Assembly (NCBI GenBank): GCA_017889585.1
Contig: JAGFZX010000038.1
Location: 1-59,862, forward strand
DNA from: Bacillota bacterium
GTDB lineage: Bacteria > Bacillota > Negativicutes > DSM-13327
DNA: 59,862 nucleotides
Reading direction: 5' to 3'
The notes under the pieces were generated by a model. It was not told the DNA's origin. It made no database searches and worked only from the letters and a program-made list of their open reading frames with translations. Shown here one piece after another: positions 1 through 9,484 of this stretch. The translations under genes and the position numbers were made by a program. How positions within the stretch are numbered: position 1 is the first letter of the stretch; each line of letters opens with the position of its first letter.

Positions 1-1
1 T

Positions 2-211
2 GGAAATGGCCAGCAAAAATGTTCGAGTCATTGCTCCTGTTACCAAACTTTGACATGCCCCAAAGGACATTGTTTTACCAAACCATATGAAGCTAAATAT
101 GGCCATCAGTTTCATTTGCTCCTTACTAAAAAATCACCCTGCAATACTTGCCTGTTGGCAGACCGTTGCTTTGGAGGAAAGAAGAGAAAAACTGTATTTA
201 ATGGTTTTTAA
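2..211 (+). pseudogene. C-terminal fragment of a transposase-like protein (IS1182-type zinc cluster), cut by the window edge
   Basis: The frame is open from the first bases to a TAA at 209-211, about 69 residues. It is rich in cysteine: CSSHCSCYQ, then TCPKGH, then CNTC, then C, followed by a basic end (GGKKRKTVF). The order CPxGH, about 25 residues, CxxC, four residues, C, then basic residues resembles the zinc-binding segment near the C-terminus of IS1182-family transposases. No start codon is visible because the window begins inside the gene. There is no ribosome site or partner gene. It could also be the tail of another zinc-ribbon protein, and the family call rests on cysteine spacing only. 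Confidence 0.35.
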
Positions 212-275
212 GCAGACTCGATTCCGTAAAAAACCTACCAAGTTCTTTATTGAATACTTGATAGTTTTTTTACCT

Positions 276-611
276 TTATTCCCTTATGATTACTGCTGTT
301 CCTATAGGAACAAGACGCGCCAATTGTAATACATCGGAATTATACATGCGGATACAGCCATGTGAAACCTGCTGGCCAATGGACCCAGGATTATTAGTTC
401 CATGGATTCCATAGTGGGGACGGCTAAGCCCCATCCACATTACGCCAAATGGTCCACCCGGATTTGACACTTTACTAACAATGTAGTATTTACCAGCAGG
501 AGTGGGAGTCAGCATCTTACCAATCCCAATAGGATATGCGTTTATAGTACTTCCATTCCGCAAAAGATAAAGCTGCCTGTCAGATAAATCAACAATAATG
601 GCATAGACCAT
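276..611 (-). CDS. L,D-transpeptidase, single YkuD domain
   Basis: About 111 residues forming one YkuD domain. The active-site block is [10 protein letters not shown] followed by SHGCIRM, with the nucleophilic cysteine in SHGC. Enzymes of this fold make 3-3 (L,D) cross-links in peptidoglycan or attach proteins to it. There is no LysM domain and no clear signal peptide, which fits the short YkuD proteins of spore formers. The ATG at 611 is preferred because AGAGGTG lies six bases upstream; the GTG at 620 is itself part of that ribosome site. It is a single gene with no obvious operon partner. The domain call is secure and the cellular role is inferred. Confidence 0.85.
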   Translation of the reverse strand: MVYAIIVDLSDRQLYLLRNGSTINAYPIGIGKMLTPTPAGKYYIVSKVSNPGGPFGVMWMGLSRPHYGIHGTNNPGSIGQQVSHGCIRMYNSDVLQLARLVPIGTAVIIRE

Positions 612-686
612 TAAAATCACCTCTACTACATCATATTAAGGTAGTAGAGAAAGTGCCTCATGGCCAAGCACTGCAATACTAAAAAT

Positions 687-1619
687 TTAACTAGAACTAT
701 CGCTAACTTCAAATACTACAGACTGTACCTTATTCTGTGTTGTAATATACACACCTGTTATCGTTAAAGACATACCTATAAGATGATAAGCTGAAATTGT
801 TTCTCCATATAATATCGCGGCAATCCACAATGCATTTACAGGCATTAAGTTGATATAAGCCGATGCTTTTGTTGCCCCAATGCGCTGAATACCCCAATTG
901 AATAACAGGTACGCCACTACTGTCGCACATACTGCCAAATATAATAGTTCTAGCATTGTTTGGCTAGATAAACTTAAGGTTTTACTCCATTGACCTTCGC
1001 TTATGACTGAAACAATCAACAGCATAACGGCACCTAATGTTGTTGAGGCAGCAGTCACTATACCTACTCCCATTGTACGGGTGATTTTCTTTATAAGCAG
1101 TGTATAAGCAACCCAACTAGCGACGGCACCAAATAGATATATTTCACCAACCCCTATAGACATGTCAGTCAGTACGCTTACGTCTCCTTTGTTAATTACT
1201 AAAGATACACCAAGTAAAGATAACAGTACTCCAAGCAGAGTGCGCCAATTCCATGGCTCCCCCATAAATAAACTGACAATACAAGTTGTAAATACTGGGT
1301 TAACTACGATTACAAGAGCAGCTGTAACTGCAGATGTATACTGTAGACCTGTCGCAAAAAAATAGTTATATAAAAAAACGCCTGTTACACCCAATGCTAG
1401 TAAACTTAAGAAGTTCTGTCTAATCGATGTCCAATTTAACTCCTGGCGCCAACCGCTCCATATTAGCATGAGCAGTCCAGCAATGATAAATCTGAGGGCC
1501 GATGCTGTCAGTGGCGGTAATTCTGTCAATACATGTTTAGTAGTGCCAAATGCACCGCCCCAAAATAAAGGCACTAACAAAAGAATGATATATGTTGTAG
1601 TGAGATTATATTTTTGCAT
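687..1619 (-). CDS. EamA/DMT-family transporter
   Basis: About 310 residues with roughly ten hydrophobic segments arranged as two EamA repeats, the usual size for drug/metabolite exporters. The N-terminal motif PLFWGGAFGTTKHVL, with the following PPLTASALRFIIAGLLM, is typical of the family. The second repeat contains ASWVAYTLLIKK and later INLMPVNALW. Such proteins sit in the cytoplasmic membrane and export metabolites or amino acids; the substrate cannot be told from sequence. The ATG at 1619 is chosen because GGGAG lies seven bases upstream; an in-frame ATG at 1640 has no ribosome site. It is monocistronic as far as can be seen. Confidence 0.85.
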   Translation of the reverse strand: MQKYNLTTTYIILLLVPLFWGGAFGTTKHVLTELPPLTASALRFIIAGLLMLIWSGWRQELNWTSIRQNFLSLLALGVTGVFLYNYFFATGLQYTSAVTAALVIVVNPVFTTCIVSLFMGEPWNWRTLLGVLLSLLGVSLVINKGDVSVLTDMSIGVGEIYLFGAVASWVAYTLLIKKITRTMGVGIVTAASTTLGAVMLLIVSVISEGQWSKTLSLSSQTMLELLYLAVCATVVAYLLFNWGIQRIGATKASAYINLMPVNALWIAAILYGETISAYHLIGMSLTITGVYITTQNKVQSVVFEVSDSSS

Positions 1620-1843
1620 GATTACACTCCCTATTTGCAAAGTTGTATAGTATTTACTTTTATCTTTTTTTATTATGAATTTTCTTGCTATCGTCAGTCA
1701 CTTACTGATTAGTATCTAATTAAAAATACAATAAGTCAATACATGGAACCCTCTTTTCCCACTAAAATCCATAAAATTCATTAATAATGGCACTATCTCT
1801 AAGGAAGACAGTGCCTCACAAGCCGAATATCGTGTTAAATTCA

Positions 1844-2815
1844 TCAGGGAAGAGGTTTATTCGAGAAATATTCCATTAAGGTCGGACTTGCACATTCAAT
1901 GCCAGTCTCTAAAGATACCGCAGAAAAGCCACGAAGAGTTTCCATAAGTTCATTTGAAGTTTTGCAACAGGCGAGTTTATAAAAGCTCGTTATGATATCC
2001 CTAATACAGTTATTGTAAATCTTATCAAGAGATGCTTGGATTACTTTTCCTGAAGCAGGATGGCAGTATTGACTATTGTTTTCAAACAGGCGATAGTACG
2101 CGGGATCAATCGACTTAGGATAAAACAATGCACTGCGTTTCCGCATTTCGCTATTTACCATACCTACAAGTTTGCATACATACTTCAGAACCATATTATT
2201 GAATAACCCCTGAGCCCTCACATAGCTCTCTATGCAGTTCTGCGTCATGCCAATTCTCTCATTAGCATGACTTCTAAAATATAATAGGGACAAAATCTCT
2301 GCGATCATCGGGCTTTGTAATTGGCTAACTATTTTTTTTGCCTTAGTGGGGCCAGTATAGTTAAGCTTATCTAAATAATATAAGTCTAAGTGCGCCTCGA
2401 GTTGACGATGCTTAAATACCGCTTTGTTTCTTTTATTGATATCTTCATCGTAATAATTTCCTGTAAAATAATAAATAAACGGATGAAAGTTACTATCAAT
2501 AATAACATGGGTAATGCACCCAAGTACAAGGGAAAGTATAGGGCCGGAAACACTACTATCTTTCTCTACTGAATAGTATTGGAGTAATTTTATTATAGGT
2601 TCCCACACGTTGCATGATGTTACACCGTGGAGTTCATTAGCCTTGTTTCCAAGAATATGAGAAAACTTAGCGCTGGAATAGTAGGGAATATCATAGGCAA
2701 CTGCTCCAACCAAAAACATGGCATAATTTTCGTCGATTACCCATCTAATCTGCTGATCATGGATGCTTTTTTTTGCTATGGTGGCAATCGCCCAGTGGGT
2801 TATATCTTTGGGCAT
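1844..2815 (-). CDS. PF00882-type protein (zinc-dependent phospholipase C-like domain)
   Basis: 323 residues beginning MPKDITHWAIATIA. Histidines and acidic residues recur in the pattern of the zinc-dependent phospholipase C domain: HW near the start, DIPYYSSAKFSHILG, LHG, then THVIIDSNFHPFIYYF and HRQLEAHLDL. Most bacterial members have no proven substrate, and no signal peptide is visible, so secreted lipase activity should not be assumed. It starts 11 bases after the dapF stop with GGAGG inside that gap, so it is probably translated from the dapF message as the last gene of the liv-PLP enzyme-dapF operon. What it does there is unknown. Confidence 0.7.
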   Translation of the reverse strand: MPKDITHWAIATIAKKSIHDQQIRWVIDENYAMFLVGAVAYDIPYYSSAKFSHILGNKANELHGVTSCNVWEPIIKLLQYYSVEKDSSVSGPILSLVLGCITHVIIDSNFHPFIYYFTGNYYDEDINKRNKAVFKHRQLEAHLDLYYLDKLNYTGPTKAKKIVSQLQSPMIAEILSLLYFRSHANERIGMTQNCIESYVRAQGLFNNMVLKYVCKLVGMVNSEMRKRSALFYPKSIDPAYYRLFENNSQYCHPASGKVIQASLDKIYNNCIRDIITSFYKLACCKTSNELMETLRGFSAVSLETGIECASPTLMEYFSNKPLP

Positions 2816-2826
2816 AAGCTGTCCTC

Positions 2827-3663
2827 CTACCCCCCTTTTCTCTCGCCATGAAAAACCTCTACTGCTGGACCAGACATGTATACATGATTATCTACGCCCC
2901 ATTCTATGGTAAGATCGCCCCCGTCAAGATGAATGGTAGCCTGCCGACTTGCTTTGCCTTTCAGCACAGCGGCCACTAACGTTGCGCTAGCTCCGGTACC
3001 GCAGGCCATTGTAATACCTATACCCCGTTCCCATACCCTCATACGCAGTTCACCTTCGCTCTGAACCTGGACAAATTCCACATTGGTTTTTCGGGGAAAT
3101 AAAGGATGTGTTTCGATCATTGGGCCAACAACAGCTATATCAATTGCTGAAATATCATCTACAAATATAACACAGTGAGGGACACCCATTAATACACAGG
3201 TAGCCTGATAGGTATCTTCCATGATTTGAATAGCTACATTAATAGCCTGCTCATCAGGGTTGCCTGTCATGGGGATTTCACCACGTTTAAACCGGGGTAT
3301 GCCTATATCTACACGAACGGAACTAATCACTCCATTATCAAATAATAACTTTGATGTAATTAAACCTGCTATTGTTTCCAGCGTAATCTCGGCTTTATTT
3401 GTTAATCCGTGTTCATAAACATAGCGTGCCACACAACGGGTAGCATTACCGCACATTTCACCTTCACTACCGTCAGCATTAAATATTCGCATCCTGAAAT
3501 CGGCCGAATTCGAGGGTAATACTATAACCAAACCATCAGCACCTACGCCAAAACGGCGGTCACAAAGCTTAATCGCCAATTTGTTAGAGTTATCAATTGT
3601 TGACCTAAACCCATTAACAAGAATAAAATCATTGCCTACACCATGTACCTTGCTAAAATGCAT
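2827..3663 (-). CDS. dapF: diaminopimelate epimerase
   Basis: 278 residues, the normal length. The enzyme interconverts LL- and meso-diaminopimelate for lysine and peptidoglycan synthesis in the cytosol. Both catalytic cysteines are present in their usual motifs: Cys71 in MCGNATRC and Cys221 in MACGTGASA. The N-terminus (FSKVHGVGNDFI) and the RFGVGADG motif are also intact. The start codon directly follows the stop of the upstream PLP-enzyme gene without a spacer, which implies coupled translation. It belongs to the long minus-strand operon with the branched-chain amino acid importer genes. Confidence 0.97.
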   Translation of the reverse strand: MHFSKVHGVGNDFILVNGFRSTIDNSNKLAIKLCDRRFGVGADGLVIVLPSNSADFRMRIFNADGSEGEMCGNATRCVARYVYEHGLTNKAEITLETIAGLITSKLLFDNGVISSVRVDIGIPRFKRGEIPMTGNPDEQAINVAIQIMEDTYQATCVLMGVPHCVIFVDDISAIDIAVVGPMIETHPLFPRKTNVEFVQVQSEGELRMRVWERGIGITMACGTGASATLVAAVLKGKASRQATIHLDGGDLTIEWGVDNHVYMSGPAVEVFHGERKGG

Positions 3664-4803
3664 TTAGCTATTCCTCTCTATCGCTTGCTTTAGGTCGGCA
3701 ATAATGTCGGCAGAATGCTCAATGCCGACAGATAGGCGAATCAGGCTAGGCGTAATACCCATGCTCCGTTTTTGCTCTACAGGAACTGACCCGTGGGACA
3801 TGATATCAGACAAATTAACCAAGGTTTCTACTCCGCCCAGGCTATCACCCAACACACACATCTTGACATTTGACAGAATCCTATGGGCAAATTCCACATC
3901 GCCAACATCGAAACTTATTACATTTCCCGATGCACTGGCCTGTTCTTTGTGCAATTCATAACCAGGATGGTCAGAAAAGCCTAGAAAATACATTTTTTTG
4001 ATTTCTGGGCGGGACCTGAGCCAGGCCGCAATTTCACCCGCATTCTGTACCTGCCGGTCCATTCGGAGGCCCAAAGTTTTCAATCCCCGTAAGAGTAACC
4101 AACTGTCAAAGGGTCCCAGGACACCGCCTGTAGACATCTGAATAAAATGCAAATCCTCTGCCAGTTTCTCATCCTTCACAACGACGACTCCAGCGGTGAC
4201 ATCACTATGCCCACCGATAAATTTTGTGGCGCTGTGGACCACAATATCAACACCTAAGGTAATCGGCCGTTGTAAATAAGGTGACATGAACGTATTGTCC
4301 GCAATGGTAAGCACGCTTCGTGCTTTGGCAAGAGCCACCACCTTGCGTATGTCGGTAACCATAAGGGTAGGATTAGACGGTGTCTCTATATAGATCGCTT
4401 TCGTTACTGGCGTGATGGCTTCAGCAATAGCTTCTATGTCACTAAAATCTACAGAACTAACTGTCAGTCCGTACCGGGAAAAAATCCGATCTAGTACGCG
4501 GAAGGTGCCACCGTAAAGTTGCCGACTGATTACAATATGGTCCCCGGCACTGAATAGATTAAAAGCGGCGGTAATAGCTGCCATACCGGAACCGAAAGCA
4601 AAGCCCCTGCTACCGCCTTCTAAAAGGGCCATTTGCTGTTCTAATGCATGTCGCGTAGGATTACTTACCCGCGAATATTGGTACCCCCCCTTTTGTCCTA
4701 CCGAGTGATGGCGAAAACTAGAAACCTGATAAATAGGCGTACTAGTAGCACCTGTAGCCTCATCTTCCCCAGCCCCATGAACAAGTAGTGTGTCAATATA
4801 CAT
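3664..4803 (-). CDS. cystathionine gamma-synthase / beta-lyase family PLP enzyme
   Basis: 379 residues covering the whole Cys/Met-metabolism PLP fold. Hallmarks are YQYSRVSNPTR, the FGSGMAA phosphate-binding segment, ETPSNP, IADNTF, and the PLP lysine in SATKFIGGHSD (Lys194). Members act as cystathionine gamma-synthase, cystathionine beta-lyase or methionine gamma-lyase, and these cannot be separated reliably by reading the sequence. It starts 31 bases after livF and abuts dapF. The operon therefore links amino acid uptake with transsulfuration and the aspartate-derived pathway. I see no SAM riboswitch or T-box immediately upstream; its transcript probably begins before livK. Confidence 0.9.
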   Translation of the reverse strand: MYIDTLLVHGAGEDEATGATSTPIYQVSSFRHHSVGQKGGYQYSRVSNPTRHALEQQMALLEGGSRGFAFGSGMAAITAAFNLFSAGDHIVISRQLYGGTFRVLDRIFSRYGLTVSSVDFSDIEAIAEAITPVTKAIYIETPSNPTLMVTDIRKVVALAKARSVLTIADNTFMSPYLQRPITLGVDIVVHSATKFIGGHSDVTAGVVVVKDEKLAEDLHFIQMSTGGVLGPFDSWLLLRGLKTLGLRMDRQVQNAGEIAAWLRSRPEIKKMYFLGFSDHPGYELHKEQASASGNVISFDVGDVEFAHRILSNVKMCVLGDSLGGVETLVNLSDIMSHGSVPVEQKRSMGITPSLIRLSVGIEHSADIIADLKQAIERNS

Positions 4804-4834
4804 AGGTTATCCCACCTTTGTTTTATTAATCATA

Positions 4835-5536
4835 CTAAACGCCTAAATAAGCTTTCCTGACTAACGGATCATTGAGCAGCTGTTTTCCTGAACCAGCTAA
4901 GGTCACCCGACCTGTTTCCAGCACAAAAGCATCGTCCGCCATGTCCAAGGCCTGAAAAGCATTTTGCTCTGCCAGCAAAATAGTGGTCCCCTGTTCCCTA
5001 ATCTCACGGATTATCTTAAACACATTTGCCACCATTAATGGGGCAAGCCCCAGTGACGGTTCATCCAATAACAATAGCCTGGGCCTGGACATTACTCCCC
5101 GGGCGATCGCTAGCATTTGCTGCTCACCACCACTGAGCGTCCCCGCATACTGCTCAAGTCGTTCCTGTAAAATAGGAAACATTTTATACATGCGCTTTAG
5201 GTCAGCTTGTATACCCTCCTTATCATTCCGCACAAAAGCTCCCATTAGCAGATTATCCTTTACTGTAAGATTAGCATAAAGGCGTCGTCGCTCAGGTACC
5301 AGACAAATGCCATGACCCAAAACTTTGTAAGCTTCTTTAGGCAGCAGCTTACCTTCGTATAAAATCTCTCCCTCAGCCGGTACCAATAACCCGGCTAGAG
5401 TCATTAGCAAGGTTGATTTACCAGCACCATTAGCACCGACAACGGCAATAATCTGACCTGCCTGTACCTTAAAGCTTATGTCGCGGAGGGCGTGAATATG
5501 GCCATATTTTACATGTAGTTCTTTAACGTATAGCAT
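4835..5536 (-). CDS. livF: branched-chain amino acid ABC transporter, ATP-binding protein LivF
   Basis: About 233 residues with a complete ABC ATPase: Walker A GANGAGKST (about residues 34-42), signature LSGGEQQML, Walker B LLLLDEPSLGLAP and the switch histidine replaced by Gln (LLAEQN), as is usual for LivF. It pairs with LivG to drive import through LivH and LivM. The ATG at 5536 (MLYVKELHVKYG) is chosen because GGAGGG lies about eight bases upstream; a start at 5575 would add a non-conserved extension and overlap livG further. With this start it overlaps the end of livG by 14 bases. Confidence 0.94.
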   Translation of the reverse strand: MLYVKELHVKYGHIHALRDISFKVQAGQIIAVVGANGAGKSTLLMTLAGLLVPAEGEILYEGKLLPKEAYKVLGHGICLVPERRRLYANLTVKDNLLMGAFVRNDKEGIQADLKRMYKMFPILQERLEQYAGTLSGGEQQMLAIARGVMSRPRLLLLDEPSLGLAPLMVANVFKIIREIREQGTTILLAEQNAFQALDMADDAFVLETGRVTLAGSGKQLLNDPLVRKAYLGV

Positions 5537-6302
5537 GTTTATATCCCTCCCCAAGATAGGCTGTAAGGACATCAAGATTGTTCTGAATCTCCTCTGCCAT
5601 TCCGAACGCCAACTTCACTCCAAAATTCAATACAAAAATTTTTTCACAAAGATCCATCACCACATCCATATGATGATCAATCAACAGAATAGTCAGGCCA
5701 TAATGCCCATGGATCCGCCGAATCAATTTCGCCAGTTCCAGGGACTCTTCCGGATTCATGCCAGCAGCCGGCTCATCTAGAAGCAGTAGTTTGGGCTTTA
5801 GGGCCAAGGCTCTAGCGATCTCCAATTTTCGTTGCAAACCGTAGGATAAAGCATCTGACCGTACGTCGGCCTTATCTGCCAGTCCGACGATAGACAGATA
5901 TTCCCTGGCTTGCTCCCGTATTTCCCTTTCCTTCTTTGACACCTGTGGCAAGCGTAACAATGTGGCACCAAGGGAATAAGTCTCACGACTGTCTACAGCA
6001 ATACAAACATTTTCAAGAACGCTTAAATTACGGAATAGCCGAATATTTTGAAAGGTCCGAGCTATGCCACGGTGTACGATTTGATCAGGTCGCAATCCGG
6101 AGATTACTTCTTTATTAAAGGAGATCGTGCCTTCCGTTACACCATAAACCCCGGTGATCAGATTGAAGATGGTTGTTTTTCCCGCCCCGTTGGGTCCAAT
6201 TAACCCCATGATTTGCCCTGAAGCTATGCTCAAACTAACGTCCCTGCAAGCAACAATACCGCCAAATTTTTTGGTCACACTTATTAACTCCAAAACACTC
6301 AT
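5523..6302 (-). CDS. livG: branched-chain amino acid ABC transporter, ATP-binding protein LivG
   Basis: About 259 residues. Walker A is GPNGAGKTT (about residues 36-44), followed by the LivG-type segment HRGIARTFQNIRLF, signature YGLQRKLEIARAL, Walker B LLLDEPAAGMNP and the switch region LIDHHMD. The ATG at 6302 overlaps the livM stop as ATGA, the usual coupled arrangement, and GGGGGA precedes it. A start at 6341 would give an unneeded N-terminal extension. It forms the nucleotide-binding pair with LivF on the cytoplasmic face of the importer. Confidence 0.95.
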   Translation of the reverse strand: MSVLELISVTKKFGGIVACRDVSLSIASGQIMGLIGPNGAGKTTIFNLITGVYGVTEGTISFNKEVISGLRPDQIVHRGIARTFQNIRLFRNLSVLENVCIAVDSRETYSLGATLLRLPQVSKKEREIREQAREYLSIVGLADKADVRSDALSYGLQRKLEIARALALKPKLLLLDEPAAGMNPEESLELAKLIRRIHGHYGLTILLIDHHMDVVMDLCEKIFVLNFGVKLAFGMAEEIQNNLDVLTAYLGEGYKHAIR

Positions 6303-7186
6303 GTCTTTCCCCCATTTCGCCAGGCTGAAAGTGTAAGCCAATTTAATAAGCTACGACAGCTATTAAAGGACAATTCCCGATAACCATACAAACCTTGGGG
6401 ACGGAATAACATGATGAGAACCAGCAATAGACCATACCCCACTAACCGCCAGATATTTGCTACCCGTAGCATCTCGGGAAGGGCTACAAAGATAATGGCC
6501 GCTATAATAGGGCCAGTAATACTCCCCATCCCACCTGCCACTACACTGGCTGTCAGCTGCGTGGATAAAACGGAAGTGAACATAGACGGCTGAATAAAGG
6601 AAACATAATGAGCAAATAATCCGCCAGCAATGCCACCACAGACGGCGCTAAAAACCAGCGAACGCAGACGTACTCGAAAGAGGTTAATGCCCATCATTTC
6701 CGCAGCGACAAAGTCTTCCCGCACAGCGATAGCGGCGCGACCATGGCGCGAACAAACGAAATTGCGGGCTATCCACATCACCAGCACGGTAATGCCGACA
6801 ACCATCGACAAAGTTGTTTCTACAGCAATGCCCGGCAAACCGCGAGCGCCCTGAGTAATCTCTAAATTTTCCAACAATACTCGTACAGTTTCACCAAATC
6901 CCAGCGTCGCGATAGCAAAATAATCACTGCGTAATTTTGCTTTCAGCGTCGGATAGCCAATGATAACTCCAACCAAACCACTCATAGCTCCGCCAGCCAT
7001 TAACGCCAGCCAAAAATTCACATCGTAAAAATATGTCAGAATAGCGGCCGTATAAGCGCCAATGGCAAAAAAAGCAGCATGCCCCAGGGAAAACAGACCG
7101 GTGAAACCTGTAAATATTGCTAAACCAACGGTGGCAATCACATAAATCAGACTTAATGCAACAACTCCGCTAATATATTCTGCCAT
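6299..7186 (-). CDS. livM: branched-chain amino acid ABC transporter permease LivM
   Basis: 295 residues, mostly membrane-spanning. The N-terminal motif GLFSLGHAAFFAIGAYTAA and the later ARGLPGI and EDFVAAEMMGIN segments (the loop that contacts the ATPase) mark the LivM family. It forms the transmembrane channel with LivH. It starts six bases after the livH stop and its own stop overlaps the livG start, so it is internal to the operon. Confidence 0.95.
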   Translation of the reverse strand: MAEYISGVVALSLIYVIATVGLAIFTGFTGLFSLGHAAFFAIGAYTAAILTYFYDVNFWLALMAGGAMSGLVGVIIGYPTLKAKLRSDYFAIATLGFGETVRVLLENLEITQGARGLPGIAVETTLSMVVGITVLVMWIARNFVCSRHGRAAIAVREDFVAAEMMGINLFRVRLRSLVFSAVCGGIAGGLFAHYVSFIQPSMFTSVLSTQLTASVVAGGMGSITGPIIAAIIFVALPEMLRVANIWRLVGYGLLLVLIMLFRPQGLYGYRELSFNSCRSLLNWLTLSAWRNGGKT

Positions 7187-7192
7187 AGCCCA

Positions 7193-8065
7193 CTATACCT
7201 TTTCCTCAAGAAATTTGCCAAACAATCCTGTCGGCAAAACCATCAGCAAAACGACAAGCAACGTAAAACTAAAGGCATCACGAACAACAGAAGAAACGTA
7301 TGCTGAAACAAAAGTCTCCAATACCCCTAAAATCAAACCGCCGGTTACAGCACCCGGCAGGCTCCCCAGTCCGCCGATCACTGCGGCGATATAGGCCTTA
7401 TTCGTGATCCACCCCATTGTCGGGTAAACCATGTATTTCATACCCAGAAACATACCAGAAATACCAGCCAAGGCACCTGCCAAAATAAATACCCAGCCAA
7501 TCAACTTGGTGATATTGACTCCATTAAGCTCACATACCTGCATATCATATGAGGCCGCACGAATGGCGATGCCGATTTTACTCGTTTGCAGGAAATAGTG
7601 AAGGGTCAAAATTGCTAGAAAGGAGAACAAAATGGCAAAAACGTCCAGTACCCCGATGGATATATCCATGAACTCAAGATTTAACTGGGTCAGCACCTGA
7701 GGAAATGCATAAAATCTAGAACCGATAGTAGCGTACACCAAGTTTTCCAGAAAGATGGCCGTGCCCATAGCACTGATCATAAAATAAAGAGAGGATGCCT
7801 TCCGTTTGCGCAGGGTACTATAAGCTAGCTTCTCATTCAAAAAACATAGGGCAGCAGAGCCGACAATTGATAAAACAATAGCTACCCCAATAGGCATCCC
7901 GATCTCCGTCATAGCGAAATATCCCATATATGCTCCTAACATAATGATAGATCCATATGCAAAATTACTGAAATTTAAAATACTGAAGACCAACGAGTAC
8001 CCCACAGCCATAAGGGCGTAAATACCACCAATCGCCAAACCTGTGACGAGTGTCTGAATAAACAT
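7193..8065 (-). CDS. livH: branched-chain amino acid ABC transporter permease LivH
   Basis: 290 residues with about eight membrane segments. Recognisable family motifs are TGLAIGGIYALMAVGYSLVF at the start, FSNFAYGSIIMLGAY, AIRAASYDMQVCELNGVN (ATPase-coupling loop) and AAVIGGLGSLPGAVTGGLILG. It is the second channel subunit of the importer. It lies between livK and livM with short gaps (56 and 6 bases). Confidence 0.95.
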   Translation of the reverse strand: MFIQTLVTGLAIGGIYALMAVGYSLVFSILNFSNFAYGSIIMLGAYMGYFAMTEIGMPIGVAIVLSIVGSAALCFLNEKLAYSTLRKRKASSLYFMISAMGTAIFLENLVYATIGSRFYAFPQVLTQLNLEFMDISIGVLDVFAILFSFLAILTLHYFLQTSKIGIAIRAASYDMQVCELNGVNITKLIGWVFILAGALAGISGMFLGMKYMVYPTMGWITNKAYIAAVIGGLGSLPGAVTGGLILGVLETFVSAYVSSVVRDAFSFTLLVVLLMVLPTGLFGKFLEEKV

Positions 8066-8121
8066 AAGCCCCTCCTAAAAATAAGTAAGGGTGGTGCTAA
8101 CTGTGCCACCACCCATCACTC

Positions 8122-9282
8122 TTACTGGATTACAAACTTAGCCTTAAAGATAAACTTTCCATCCTTAACCTCCTGAATCACCGCCGGCTTATTCAGAGGG
8201 TTATGGGTAGCAGGATCAATGGTCAGTTTACCGCTCAGTACCTGGAGGTCCTTAATCTTTTCTAATTGTTCGGCAATTTTAACCGAATCCGTACTATTGA
8301 CTGTCTTTATGGCATCGATTATTGCATATAAGCCATCGATAGCCATGATCGGATTAGGCATAACAGGATCCTCTTTAAACTTAGCTTTGTAATCTTTAAC
8401 AAACGTTTGAATGTCCGGATCATCAGCACTAGCCAGGTTGACAAAATAAGAACCTTCTACCGCTGAACCTCCTAAGGTAATCAAATCCGGGCTTCCCCAA
8501 CCATCGCCGCCCAAGAACTTAGCTTTAATGCCTAGATCAGCCGATTGCTTCATAACCAAAGCAGCTTCCTTTTGCATAGTCGGAACAAACAGAATATCAG
8601 GATTAGCGCCCTTAATTTTACCCAAAACAGCGCGAAAATCTAACTCACCTGATCGGAAAGCTTCATTTCCGACTATCTTACCACCCTGCTTTTCAAACTC
8701 GGCAATGAAATATTTTCCCAACCAAGCCGAATAATCGGAACCAACATCATATACAACAGCCGCTGTTTGCGCTTTTAAATCCCGAGTGGCAAACTGGGCT
8801 GCTACAGTGCCTTGGAAAGGGTCAATGAAGCACGTACGAAAAGCATACTTGCGCACCTGGCTGGTTTTATCATCTACTGTTACCTTGGGATTAGTCGCTG
8901 TTGTGGCCACAAGTGGTACTTTACTAACTTCGGTAACTGCAGCCATCGCAATTGCCACACCGCTTTGTGCCGGTCCAATAATAGCCACGACTTTGTCGCT
9001 AATCAAACGCTTAGTCACATTGACTGCTTCAGTAGCATCTGCGCGATTATCATATGGCACAAGTTTGATCTTTTTACCAAGAACGCCACCTTTAGCGTTA
9101 ATTTTTTCGACTTCCATATCCAGAGCATTCTTTTCTGACTGGCCCCACATAGAACTATCCCCTGTCAAAGATACTGCATGACCAATTTTGATTACATTGT
9201 CATCACCTGCTGCTACACCGCAACCAGCTACGACAACAGTAAACATAGCCACTAAAGCCAAGACCAACCACTTTGCTTTCAT
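8122..9282 (-). CDS. livK: branched-chain amino acid ABC transporter substrate-binding lipoprotein LivK
   Basis: 386 residues. The N-terminus is a lipoprotein signal: basic MKAKW, hydrophobic stretch, then a VVAGCG lipobox with Cys21. The mature part has the type 1 periplasmic-binding fold typical of Leu/Ile/Val receptors (IKIGHAVSLTGDSSMWG, then IGPAQSGVAIAMA). A strong AAAGGAGG ribosome site lies about six bases before the ATG. It is the first gene of the liv operon, and the roughly 240 bases upstream should hold the operon promoter. The exact amino acid bound is not certain. Confidence 0.93.
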   Translation of the reverse strand: MKAKWLVLALVAMFTVVVAGCGVAAGDDNVIKIGHAVSLTGDSSMWGQSEKNALDMEVEKINAKGGVLGKKIKLVPYDNRADATEAVNVTKRLISDKVVAIIGPAQSGVAIAMAAVTEVSKVPLVATTATNPKVTVDDKTSQVRKYAFRTCFIDPFQGTVAAQFATRDLKAQTAAVVYDVGSDYSAWLGKYFIAEFEKQGGKIVGNEAFRSGELDFRAVLGKIKGANPDILFVPTMQKEAALVMKQSADLGIKAKFLGGDGWGSPDLITLGGSAVEGSYFVNLASADDPDIQTFVKDYKAKFKEDPVMPNPIMAIDGLYAIIDAIKTVNSTDSVKIAEQLEKIKDLQVLSGKLTIDPATHNPLNKPAVIQEVKDGKFIFKAKFVIQ

Positions 9283-9484
9283 TTAAGTACCTCCTTTTTT
9301 GCTTCACCGTCGACCTGAACACTCTATTCTTATCCCTCCTCCACCCAATTCGTTATACATTTCTTTACTTGTCCCGTTGCGGCTAACTCATTAGCTTAAA
9401 TAATTACTATATATGCCGAAAGATTATGCAATAGACTCCTTTTTCAGTCTTACTAATACACTAATTTGGCCAGATACTTCAACA
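9283..9484 (-). promoter_or_regulatory. leader region of the liv operon (no motif assigned)
   Basis: Non-coding stretch between the livK start and the upstream terminator. It must contain the promoter of the eight-gene operon. I looked for a T-box (GGGTGGNACCGCG) and a SAM riboswitch core and found neither. The string GGGTGGAGGAGGG is present but does not continue as a T-box. A weak promoter-like pair (TTGCAT and TATAGT) has poor spacing. Confidence 0.3.

Noticed and set aside
87-329. Plus-strand frame of 80 codons near the left edge
   Set aside because: It overlaps the transposase-like frame and the YkuD gene and lacks a ribosome site.
9283-9484. Possible T-box or SAM riboswitch before livK
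   Set aside because: GGGTGGAGGAGGG is not followed by the ACCGCG part of a T-box, and no SAM-I core helices were found.
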